A stretch of 25,145 bases of DNA. Origin: Nitrospina sp. Lineage in GTDB: Bacteria > Nitrospinota > Nitrospinia > Nitrospinales > VA-1. The stretch is taken from NCBI GenBank assembly GCA_018665625.1, contig JABJCF010000507.1, positions 1-25,145 on the forward strand, read 5' to 3'. Positions 6,824-13,632 of this stretch are shown here, piece by piece. Within the stretch, counting starts at the first letter, position 1, and every line of letters starts with the position of its first letter. Made by a program: the position numbers and the translations under genes. Under the pieces are notes generated by a model. That model was not told where the DNA came from, did not search any database, and saw nothing but the letters and a program-made list of their open reading frames with translations.

Positions 6824-7333
6824 ATGAATACAAAAAATAGGTTGAAAGTTGCAATAGCAGTTCTTTTGATGCTTGGCATGAGCGCATCAAGTGCTATGGC
6901 TGCGAGCACCACTGGAAAGGCCGAGGCTTCAGTGGTAGAGCAAATTAGTATTTTCCAACTTACGGAATTAAGTTTCGGCACGATGCTGCAAAGTAATACG
7001 GGTGGAACGATTTCTCTCACGCCTAAGGGAGACGCCACTTCTTCTGGTGTTCAGCTCGTTTCTGGAACCCAACGTGCAGTTTTCCTTGTCATTGGTGACT
7101 TTAATCGGGCTTACACCACAACATTGGACCCGTCAGTCGACTTGATCGGACCGGTTGGAGCTACCCCTATGAATGCCACTCTTACCAACGATAACGACGG
7201 GGTTTTTTTTCAAGGCGAGGGAGTTCCAATACTAGGAATAGACGAATTATTTATTGGCGGAACGCTCACTGTAGGGCGCAATCAGATTCCAGGTGTTTAT
7301 AGCGGAACTTATAACGTCACGGTGGATTATTAA
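6824..7333 (+). CDS. DUF4402-type fimbrial subunit, major-type paralogue 1
   Basis: 169 residues. The signal peptide MNTKNRLKVAIAVLLMLGMS continues to cleavage after SAMA (residue 26). The mature N terminus (GKAEASVVEQISIF) alternates hydrophobic residues, as expected of a donor strand that completes a neighbouring subunit in chaperone-usher fibres. The family blocks follow: ELSFGTML, GGTISLTPKG, the middle DPSVDLIGP, and the C-terminal FIGGTLTVGRNQIPGVYSG ending in NVTVDY. It has no cysteines. It lies 38 bases after the previous gene with a GAAGTGAG-type weak ribosome binding site. Its signal-peptide region is nearly identical at DNA level to that of the next paralogue. Confidence 0.8.
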   Translation: MNTKNRLKVAIAVLLMLGMSASSAMAASTTGKAEASVVEQISIFQLTELSFGTMLQSNTGGTISLTPKGDATSSGVQLVSGTQRAVFLVIGDFNRAYTTTLDPSVDLIGPVGATPMNATLTNDNDGVFFQGEGVPILGIDELFIGGTLTVGRNQIPGVYSGTYNVTVDY

Positions 7334-7342
7334 GATAAATAA

Positions 7343-7357
7343 ATCGCATAGTGCGGT
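7343..7357 (+). promoter_or_regulatory. Intergenic hairpin A before subunit gene 7394
   Basis: ATCGCA (7343-7348) pairs with TGCGGT (7352-7357) over a TAG loop (one G-U pair). The flanks AAAT/ATTT add a few pairs beyond a small internal loop, and TTTTATTT follows. It is the first of four homologous hairpins found before subunit genes, each about 35 bases upstream of the start codon. Confidence 0.6.
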
Positions 7358-7393
7358 GAATTTTATTTGTAACCTGAGGTAAAGGAGTAAGAA

Positions 7394-7903
7394 ATGAATG
7401 CAGAAAATAAATTGAAAGTTGCAATAGCAACTCTTTTGATACTAGGCATGAGCGCATCAAGTGCTATGGCTGCGGCCACTACTGGAACGGCCGAGGCTTC
7501 AGTGGAAGAGCAAATTAGTATTTCGATTTCCAAGGAATTAAGATTCGGTGAGCTGCTCCAAGATAATTTCGGTGGAACGGTTACTCTCAAGCCTGGGCCG
7601 AGTAATAACACGACCTTTTCTGGTGTTAAGCCCGTTATTGGATCTCAATTTGGATCTCAATCTGCACTATTTATTGTGTCTGGGGATGCTAATCGGGCTT
7701 TCACCACAACGGTGGACCCGTCAGTCGACTTGACCGGACCGGATGGATCGGCTCCTATGAATGCCACTCTTACCAACGCTAGCGACGGGGTTCTTGACGC
7801 ATTTCAAAATGCCAATGTCTTTATTGGCGGAACGCTCACTGTAGGGGGCAATCAGACTATAGGTGCCTATACCGGAACTTACAACGTCACGGTGGATTAT
7901 TAA
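7394..7903 (+). CDS. DUF4402-type fimbrial subunit, major-type paralogue 2
   Basis: 169 residues with the same layout as paralogue 1: MNAENKLKVAIATLLILGMS signal peptide cleaved after SAMA, donor-strand-like GTAEASVEEQISISI, ELRFGELLQDNFGGTVTL, DPSVDLTGPDG, and C-terminal FIGGTLTVGGNQTIGAYTG before NVTVDY. A small insertion around GSQFGSQS repeats the GSQ triplet. The ribosome binding site AAAGGAG is strong. DNA identity to the upstream paralogue is high in the signal peptide and second half and low in the strand following the FGELLQD block, where sequence variation is concentrated. Confidence 0.8.
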   Translation: MNAENKLKVAIATLLILGMSASSAMAAATTGTAEASVEEQISISISKELRFGELLQDNFGGTVTLKPGPSNNTTFSGVKPVIGSQFGSQSALFIVSGDANRAFTTTVDPSVDLTGPDGSAPMNATLTNASDGVLDAFQNANVFIGGTLTVGGNQTIGAYTGTYNVTVDY

Positions 7904-7938
7904 GGTAGATGGCTTTTTGAAATTGTAAATTTGAGAAT

Positions 7939-7973
7939 AGAAGTGGGTTGCCCATGATTTTTGAATGGTCCAC
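7939..7973 (+). repeat. Relative of the 9792 terminator hairpin, without T-run
   Basis: This stretch aligns with 9792-9825: both share AG.AGTGG, then CCATGATTTT and TCCAC at the end. Here GTGG (7943-7946) and CCAT (7952-7955) can pair with ATGG (7965-7968) and CCAC (7970-7973), but A-rich DNA follows, so termination is unlikely. It looks like a duplicated intergenic block, which fits growth of the gene series by tandem duplication. Confidence 0.4.
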
Positions 7974-8044
7974 CAAAAATTAATTGATAACAGAAAATTT
8001 ATGCCGGTAACAGGTCCACAGCCTGAAGGATGTGAGAAAAACTT

Positions 8045-8069
8045 AATGAACCTCATGGGGTGGTTCATT
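8045..8069 (+). promoter_or_regulatory. Intergenic hairpin B before subunit gene 8102
   Basis: AATGAACC (8045-8052) and GGTTCATT (8062-8069) form a perfect 8-base-pair stem with a 9-base loop. The outer AATG/CATT pairs match hairpins C and D, but the inner stem has different bases that still pair, as expected of a conserved RNA structure. The start codon follows 32 bases later. Confidence 0.55.
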
Positions 8070-8101
8070 CCATTTGTAACCAGATAATACAGGAGTGGGA
8101 A

Positions 8102-8602
8102 ATGAATACAAAAAACAGGTTGAAAGTTGCAATAGCCGCTCTTTTGATGCTTGGCATGACCACCTCGAACGCCATGGCCGCCAGTGAAATTGGGACGGCT
8201 GATGTTAGAATTGCGGAGCGGATCACCATTGACAAAAAAGATGATTTAAGTTTTGGCGGCATGCTCCAGAGCGGTTCGGGCGGAACGATAACTGTTTCTG
8301 CTGAGGATGGAACTTTGACTTCTTCAGGGGTTCAGACGTTAACCCCTTCTACAGGCTCACGCGGAAGATTTTTTGTGAATGGTCAGCAAAATCGAACATA
8401 TAACACTACGTTGGATTCTACAGTCACCTTGATCGGTCCGCCAACCTCAAACTCTATGACCGCCAGTCTAACCAGCGATAACAACGGGGTTTTTGGTATC
8501 TTTGGATTTGACAATGTGTTCATTGGCGGCACGCTAGATGTCGGGGTAGATCAGGCTCCGGGTCTCTATACCGGAACCTTTAACATCGCGGTGGATTTTT
8601 AA
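8102..8602 (+). CDS. DUF4402-type fimbrial subunit, major-type paralogue 3
   Basis: 166 residues from ATG 8102, preceded by AGGAGTGG at the proper distance. The frame is open upstream to 8060, but the extra residues are hydrophilic and precede the conserved MNTKNRLK start of the family. The signal peptide ends SNAMA. Family blocks: GTADVRIAERITID, DLSFGGMLQSGSGGTITVS, RFFVNGQQNRTYNTTLDSTV, and FIGGTLDVGVDQAPGLYTG near the end, finishing NIAVDF. The mature N terminus diverges from the others (VRIAER for VVEQ). Its signal-peptide end matches paralogue 5 more than its neighbours, a sign of shuffling between copies. Confidence 0.8.
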   Translation: MNTKNRLKVAIAALLMLGMTTSNAMAASEIGTADVRIAERITIDKKDDLSFGGMLQSGSGGTITVSAEDGTLTSSGVQTLTPSTGSRGRFFVNGQQNRTYNTTLDSTVTLIGPPTSNSMTASLTSDNNGVFGIFGFDNVFIGGTLDVGVDQAPGLYTGTFNIAVDF

Positions 8603-8633
8603 GGTGAGATTTGTATCTAGATGATCGTGAAAA

Positions 8634-8662
8634 AAAATGAATCGCATGGTGCGGTGCATTTT
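8634..8662 (+). promoter_or_regulatory. Intergenic hairpin C before subunit gene 8691
   Basis: The longest member of the series: AAAATG (8634-8639) pairs with CATTTT (8657-8662), and ATCGCA (8641-8646) with TGCGGT (8650-8655), separated by a single A-G mismatch, with a TGG loop. ATTTAAAT follows. It could act as a weak attenuator or an RNA-stabilising hairpin between subunit cistrons. Confidence 0.6.
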
Positions 8663-8690
8663 ATTTAAATCTAAGAATCAGGAGTGAGAA

Positions 8691-9182
8691 GTGAATACAA
8701 AAAATAAGTTGAAAATTGCAATAGCAGCTTTTTTGATGCTTGGCATGAGCGCATCAAGTGCCATGGCCGCCAGTGATACTGGGACGGCTGAAGCTACGGT
8801 GGTGGAGCAGATCACTATTAGCAAAACTCAGGATTTGGGTTTTGGTGGCATGCTCCAGAGCGGTACGGGCGGTACGATTATTATTTCGCCTACGGATGGG
8901 GCCGTGACTCCATCGGGAGTGCAGACGACAGGCGCTACAGCAACACGTGGAGAATTTTTTGTGAATGGAGAGGATGGTCGGTCTTACAGCACAACGCTGG
9001 ACGCGTCAGTCGACTTGACCGGGCCGGTTGGAGCTACCCCTATGACTGCCACTCTTACCAAAGATAACACCGGCGTTATCTTTGGAGGTGACATTCTTTT
9101 TATTGGCGGAACGCTTAATGTAGGGATCAATCAGGCTCCAGGTGCTTATACCGGAGCCTTTAATGTCACGGTTGATTATTAA
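8691..9182 (+). CDS. DUF4402-type fimbrial subunit, major-type paralogue 4 (GTG start)
   Basis: 163 residues. The start is GTG at 8691, at the position aligned with the ATG of its sisters (MNTKNKLK), preceded by AGGAG. The less efficient start may lower its dose. The signal peptide ends SSAMA. Blocks: GTAEATVVEQITIS, DLGFGGMLQSGTGGTIIIS, GEFFVNGEDGRSYSTTLDAS, FIGGTLNVGINQAPGAYTG, and final NVTVDY. Bases 8760-8963 match 9327-9530 of paralogue 5 with only about a dozen differences and no gaps, while the second half (SVDLTGPVGATPM) matches paralogue 1. Confidence 0.8.
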   Translation: MNTKNKLKIAIAAFLMLGMSASSAMAASDTGTAEATVVEQITISKTQDLGFGGMLQSGTGGTIIISPTDGAVTPSGVQTTGATATRGEFFVNGEDGRSYSTTLDASVDLTGPVGATPMTATLTKDNTGVIFGGDILFIGGTLNVGINQAPGAYTGAFNVTVDY

Positions 9183-9200
9183 GATAAATAGATTTTCGAT

Positions 9201-9225
9201 AATGAATCGCATAGTGCGGTCCATT
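9201..9225 (+). promoter_or_regulatory. Intergenic hairpin D before subunit gene 9258
   Basis: AATG (9201-9204) pairs with CATT (9222-9225), and ATCGCA (9206-9211) with TGCGGT (9215-9220), around a TAG loop, with one A-C mismatch between the two stem parts. Same position and fold as hairpins A and C. Confidence 0.6.
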
Positions 9226-9257
9226 AAATTTTTAAACTGAAAGTAAAGGAGTGGGAA

Positions 9258-9755
9258 ATGATTTCAAAAAATATGTTGAAAATAACCATAGCAGCTCTCT
9301 TGACATTGGGTTTTGGTGCCTCGAACGCCATGGCCGCCAGTGATACTGGGACGGCTGAAGCTACGGTGGTGAAGCAGATTACCATTAGCAAAACTCAGGA
9401 TTTGGGTTTTGGTGGCATGCTCCAGAGCGGTACGGGCGGTACGATTACTATTTCGCCTGCAGATGGGACCGTGACTCCTTCAGGAGTACAGACGACAGGC
9501 GCTACAGCCACTCGTGGAGAATTTTTTGTGGATGGCGATCCTAATCGAGCTTACACCACAACGTTGGACCCCACAGTCACATTGTTTGGTGGATTTGGAG
9601 CAAGCCCTATGACCGCCGATCTCACCCAAGATAGCAATGGAGCTCTTATTCTCTTTGGGTCTGATGTCATATTTATTGGAGGCACGCTCAATGTTGGAGT
9701 TAACCAGAGTCCAGGTGCTTATACTGGAAGTTTTAACGTCACAGTCGATTATTAG
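9258..9755 (+). CDS. DUF4402-type fimbrial subunit, major-type paralogue 5
   Basis: 165 residues from ATG 9258 behind AAAGGAG. The N terminus is altered (MISKNMLKITIAALLTLGFG) but is still a signal peptide ending SNAMA. Blocks: GTAEATVVKQITIS, DLGFGGMLQSGTGGTITIS, GEFFVDGDPNRAYTTTLDPT, then FIGGTLNVGVNQSPGAYTG and NVTVDY. It is the last subunit of the series and is followed by an intrinsic terminator before the chaperone gene. Its first half is almost the same DNA as paralogue 4; its second half has its own sequence (LFGGFGASPMTADLT). Confidence 0.8.
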   Translation: MISKNMLKITIAALLTLGFGASNAMAASDTGTAEATVVKQITISKTQDLGFGGMLQSGTGGTITISPADGTVTPSGVQTTGATATRGEFFVDGDPNRAYTTTLDPTVTLFGGFGASPMTADLTQDSNGALILFGSDVIFIGGTLNVGVNQSPGAYTGSFNVTVDY

Positions 9756-9791
9756 AATGGGCTGAATTTTAAAATGTCTGGATTTGATTTT

Positions 9792-9838
9792 AGGAGTGGA
9801 ATGTCCATGATTTTGGATGTTCCACTTCTTAGTTTTTT
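9792..9838 (+). terminator. Intrinsic terminator/attenuator between subunits and chaperone
   Basis: A 16-base-pair stem with three G-U pairs (9792-9807, AGGAGTGGAATGTCCA; 9814-9829, TGGATGTTCCACTTCT) and a 6-base loop is followed by six Ts at 9833-9838. It separates the subunit genes from the assembly genes, so read-through here would set the ratio of subunits to chaperone and usher. Confidence 0.75.
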
Positions 9839-9897
9839 AATTCTGTGATCCCATCTCTATTTAAAGGGTTGGGAATTTTGTTTCGGAGGAAGGGCTC

Positions 9898-10812
9898 ATG
9901 AAAGTCGTATTGGGTTTGTTTGATTCAAGCTTTTATTTTAAAGAAAAGGGGGGTCACCGGTGGATAGCTTTTTTATTGATGGCCTTGGTTTTTCTTTCTC
10001 CTGTTTTAGTCGTTGAGAAATCTGCGGGTCAAGGACAGAGTGGCCTTCAAGTTATTCCCACTCGAATTGTATTTGAAGGACGAAAACGCAGTGCCCAGGT
10101 GAATTTGATTAACCAGGGAACCAAAGCTGCTACCTACCGTGTTAGTTTTAAAAATATGCGGATGAAAGAAGACGGAAGTTATGAAGATGTTAAAGGTGCT
10201 CTTCCCGATGAAAAATTTGCTGAGGATCTCATACGCTATTCCCCTCGCCAGGTTGTCGTTCCGCCTGGAGAGTCCCAGACCGTGAGATTGATGTTGCGAA
10301 AAAAGCGCGATCTTCCGGCCGGAGAGTATCGTTCTCACATGTTGTTCCGCGCCATTCCACCAAAAAATACGGGAGAAGACATTGAGTCTCTGGCTGGTGG
10401 AAAGGGAGAGATCAGCATTCAATTGATCCCGATATTTGGCCTGACTATTCCCGTCATTGTTCGCCATGGTAAAGGGACAGCAACCGCCGCGATGGGAGAT
10501 CTTAAAATCAATGAGCCAGAAAATCCGGGTGATTCCTCCACGATTTCCTTGAGCATTAATAGGCAGGGAGAGAGATCTGTTTTTGGCGATATGATTGCCA
10601 GGTTCAAACCCGAAAAGGATGGAGAGGAATTGGAAGTGGGTCGTGTGAACGGGATTGCCGTTTTTACCCCGAATAAAAAGCGGATTGTAAATTTTAATTT
10701 GACTCCGCCAGAAGGAGTGGAGTTGAAACGTGGAAACTTGCATGTCGTGTACAGGCAGGGCCAGGCTGAGGGCGATAAGATATTTGCCGAAAAACAGTTG
10801 CGAATTCCCTGA
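9898..10812 (+). CDS. PapD-like periplasmic fimbrial chaperone
   Basis: 304 residues, longer than the usual 220-260. After a charged N-terminal stretch with GGHRW, the segment IAFLLMALVFLSPVLVV is the signal-peptide core, so the signal sequence is long (about 45 residues, cleavage near SAGQG). The mature part has two immunoglobulin-like domains. The first has VIPTRIVFEGRKRSAQVNLI, IRYSPRQVVVPPGESQTVRL (the G1-strand region of PapD-like proteins), LPAGEYRSHMLFRAIP and GLTIPVIVRHG; the second covers about residues 200-304. It binds subunits in the periplasm and hands them to the usher. The ribosome binding site GGAGG precedes the ATG. The usher gene starts 23 bases after its stop. There are no cysteines. 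Confidence 0.85.
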   Translation: MKVVLGLFDSSFYFKEKGGHRWIAFLLMALVFLSPVLVVEKSAGQGQSGLQVIPTRIVFEGRKRSAQVNLINQGTKAATYRVSFKNMRMKEDGSYEDVKGALPDEKFAEDLIRYSPRQVVVPPGESQTVRLMLRKKRDLPAGEYRSHMLFRAIPPKNTGEDIESLAGGKGEISIQLIPIFGLTIPVIVRHGKGTATAAMGDLKINEPENPGDSSTISLSINRQGERSVFGDMIARFKPEKDGEELEVGRVNGIAVFTPNKKRIVNFNLTPPEGVELKRGNLHVVYRQGQAEGDKIFAEKQLRIP

Positions 10813-10835
10813 AACGGAATCAGAAGTTCTGTTTA

Positions 10836-13598
10836 ATGCAGTTCACGGCAATCATTTTTATTTTTGGTGTTTTACTGGCGTTTGGAGTTGTATCACCGTA
10901 TTCGGTAAAAGCAAAAGGGATAGCTGGCCCTGAAATTTCAACTCAGAATAATAATCAGACTGCGTCTGTAAATTCTGCGAAAGACGAGGAAAGTCAGAAA
11001 AGCGTTTTTGATCCTGCCAAGGCAGAGTTGCTGATTCTTGAGTTTCGTTACGGCCGGTACCTTTTGAGCGATGGAATTATTGGCTATCTCCATCGCGGTG
11101 GGTTGTTTCTGCCTTTAGGTGAAGTGGCGCAAATGCTCGACTTAGCCATTACCGTTGATCCCGAAGCAAAGAAGGCAGACGGCTGGGTTCTAGAAGAGAA
11201 TCGGCGATTTGCTTTGGATGTTGCACGGCGTGAAGTTGTTTCCAAGGGAAAGCCAGGGAGTTTTGATCCCAACCTTGTGGTTACTTATCCCGAAGATATT
11301 TTTGTAGACAGCACCTTGCTGGCAAAATGGTTTCCAGTAGATTTTGAGTTTGATCTCTCCACATTACTCGTTACGGTTACCTCGGTAGAATCCCTTCCCT
11401 TTGAAGACCGTTTGAAGCGTGAGGAGGCCCATGCCCGTCTAGGGGCAGGAACAGGTGAGAAACTAAATTATTTGCGTAAGGAACCTCCCTATAGCCTCTT
11501 CAGTTGGCCTTCAATCGATTCCAGTCTTAATTTAGATTACGATAATGGTACAGATAGAATAGGCATGAATTCCAGCACGCTGGTCAGTGGCGATTTTCTT
11601 TTTATGCATACAGACTTGTTTGTTGACGGCAACAAAGAAGATACCCTCACCAATCTTCGTTTAATAATGGGACGGCAAGACCCTTTTGGACAACTTTTTG
11701 GCCCTTTGCATATTAGCGAGTTTTCTATGGGGGATATCTTTAGTCCGCAGATTCCTTTAATTGCTGATAGTAATTCAGGTGCCGGGTTTCAGGTTTCCAG
11801 CTTCCCACTGCTTCATGAATCCGAGTTTGACCGCATTAATCTTCGTGGAGAACTATTGGTAGGGTGGGAAGTGGAGTTGTATAGAAATGAGATACTGCTT
11901 AATGCCCAAACCACTCCCAATGCGGATGGGCGTTATGAATTTCTGAATGTGCCCCTGTTATTTGGATCCAATGTAATCCGGCTGGTGTTCTATGGTCCAC
12001 AAGGACAAAAAAAAGAAGAAGTCCAAAGGTTAAATGTGGGAAAGGATCAAGCACCCCCTGGGAAAAATTATTTTCGCTTTGCTACGACCTTTCAAGATAA
12101 GGATTTGTTTGAAGTCGGGAATGAAGAAAACATAGTTCCAGGTAAGGGAGATGGTAAAGCGCGATATATTGCCGAATTTCAACACGGAGTAAACCGCTGG
12201 CTATCCCTGGCGGGTAATTTTGCCAGTTTGCCATTAGAGGATGGGCGGCGCTATTTTAGTACGTTGGGTTTAAGGTCAGGGCTTTTGGGTGCTTCAACGC
12301 GGGTGGACTTGACCAAAAACGATATCGGGGGGACGGCTTTGGAGGCAGCGGTGCTGACGAACCTGCAAGGGCTTAACATTTTTATGGAGCATACCCGGTT
12401 TTTTGATTTTCAAAGTGAGAGGGAAGACAACCTGTCAGACCCAGTTGATAGCCGTAGTAAAGTGCGCTTAGATAGTTCGATTCCAACCTGGGGAATATTC
12501 CCGCGCATTCCCTGGTCGATAAAAGGTGAAATTGAAAAGAGGGAGTCTGGTGTGGATCAGATTGAACTCACCAATCGCCTTTCAGCATTTCTGTTTAATT
12601 TTTCAGCTTCTAATACTTTGGGTTGGTCTCTGATCCGTGGGGGAGAAGCCGAACCGGTCACGACGGGAACAGGTGCTTTCCAGTTGAGTGGACGCCTTTG
12701 GAAGGTGCCCCTGCGCGGTTCTCTGGATTATGAGATAAAACCCAAAGCTGAATTGACCAGTACCTCCATTTCCAGTGATTACCGGTTGGACCAAGATTTT
12801 AGTGCAAGTTTGGGATTGAACCGTCAACTCAATGGGGATGAGTTGACAACTTATAATGCGGGACTCAACCGTCGCTTCAAAACTTTTGCTATTGGCATCG
12901 ATGGAACTTATAACGATGACGGTGCATTTTCCATTGGAACTTCTATTACTTATAGTATTGGCCGTGAACCAAGAAAAGGAAGTTGGGTAACCAGTTCTGA
13001 CCGTTTGGCAAGATCAGGAATGGTTTCTGCCCGTGTGTTCCTGGACGAAAATAACAATCAGATTTTTGATAAAGGGGATGAGCCTCTAAAAGATGTTAAA
13101 TTTCGTTCAGGAAGCCGAGATCAAAAAACCGATAAAGACGGATTTGCATTGTTGACAGGGCTGAGTAGTAACCGTCCTAGCTCAATAGTTCTGGATATCG
13201 CAAGTTTGGAAGATCCCTTTTGGGTTCCTTCGCGCGCAGGGTACGAAGTAGTGACCCGACCGGGGAAGCCCATTCTTTTGGACTTTCCAATTACACCCAC
13301 TGGAGAAATTGAAGGAACCGTATTTTTGATTTCTGGTGATTCCCCTAAAGCGGTCTCCAACGTACAGTTGCAACTCGTCAACGCCAAGCAGAAAGTAATC
13401 CAAACAATCAAGAGTGAGTTCGATGGTTTCTACCTGTTCCAGATAGTTCCGCCGGGAAAGTATTGGATCCGCATTTCTCCGGAACAGATCAAAAGGCTGG
13501 GGCTAAAAAATCCGGAACTACAAGAAGTGAATATAAAAGGAGAAGAAATGATTTTAAGTGGTATGGATTTGTTCCTCGAACAAGTCAAAACTGAATGA
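10836..13598 (+). CDS. Usher-like outer-membrane fimbrial assembly protein
   Basis: 920 residues. A signal peptide spans residues 1-27 (cleavage after VKA). The N-terminal domain (about 65-195) starts LLILEFRYGRYLLSDGIIGY and has LFLPLGEVAQMLDLAI, a pattern known from usher-like proteins encoded beside DUF4402 genes. Residues about 215-720 have amphipathic beta-strand character typical of the barrel. They are interrupted at about 341-390 by LVGWEVELYRNEILLNAQ and GRYEFLNVPLLFGSNVIRLV, the plug/middle-domain-like block of CS1-type ushers. The C terminus has two beta-sandwich domains: VFLDENNNQIFDKGDEPL (about 733-750, SdrD/carboxypeptidase-regulatory type) and GEIEGTVFLISGD onward (about 823-885). 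It would secrete and polymerise the subunits. A PapC-type four-cysteine layout is absent. The ribosome binding site is weak, so coupling to the chaperone is likely. Confidence 0.8.
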   Translation: MQFTAIIFIFGVLLAFGVVSPYSVKAKGIAGPEISTQNNNQTASVNSAKDEESQKSVFDPAKAELLILEFRYGRYLLSDGIIGYLHRGGLFLPLGEVAQMLDLAITVDPEAKKADGWVLEENRRFALDVARREVVSKGKPGSFDPNLVVTYPEDIFVDSTLLAKWFPVDFEFDLSTLLVTVTSVESLPFEDRLKREEAHARLGAGTGEKLNYLRKEPPYSLFSWPSIDSSLNLDYDNGTDRIGMNSSTLVSGDFLFMHTDLFVDGNKEDTLTNLRLIMGRQDPFGQLFGPLHISEFSMGDIFSPQIPLIADSNSGAGFQVSSFPLLHESEFDRINLRGELLVGWEVELYRNEILLNAQTTPNADGRYEFLNVPLLFGSNVIRLVFYGPQGQKKEEVQRLNVGKDQAPPGKNYFRFATTFQDKDLFEVGNEENIVPGKGDGKARYIAEFQHGVNRWLSLAGNFASLPLEDGRRYFSTLGLRSGLLGASTRVDLTKNDIGGTALEAAVLTNLQGLNIFMEHTRFFDFQSEREDNLSDPVDSRSKVRLDSSIPTWGIFPRIPWSIKGEIEKRESGVDQIELTNRLSAFLFNFSASNTLGWSLIRGGEAEPVTTGTGAFQLSGRLWKVPLRGSLDYEIKPKAELTSTSISSDYRLDQDFSASLGLNRQLNGDELTTYNAGLNRRFKTFAIGIDGTYNDDGAFSIGTSITYSIGREPRKGSWVTSSDRLARSGMVSARVFLDENNNQIFDKGDEPLKDVKFRSGSRDQKTDKDGFALLTGLSSNRPSSIVLDIASLEDPFWVPSRAGYEVVTRPGKPILLDFPITPTGEIEGTVFLISGDSPKAVSNVQLQLVNAKQKVIQTIKSEFDGFYLFQIVPPGKYWIRISPEQIKRLGLKNPELQEVNIKGEEMILSGMDLFLEQVKTE

Positions 13599-13632
13599 AA
13601 CTTTTAAACTGTTTTTTCAATTCTATTCCTTG

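Noticed and set aside
8060..8101. N-terminal extension of the third major-type subunit
   Set aside because: The extra residues precede the conserved MNTKNRLK signal-peptide start, overlap hairpin B and the ribosome binding site, and have no start signal of their own.
10006..10743. 245-codon open frame on the minus strand, inside the chaperone gene
   Set aside because: It is wholly antisense to a clear PapD-like chaperone, has no recognisable motif and no ribosome binding site; it is a shadow of the real gene.
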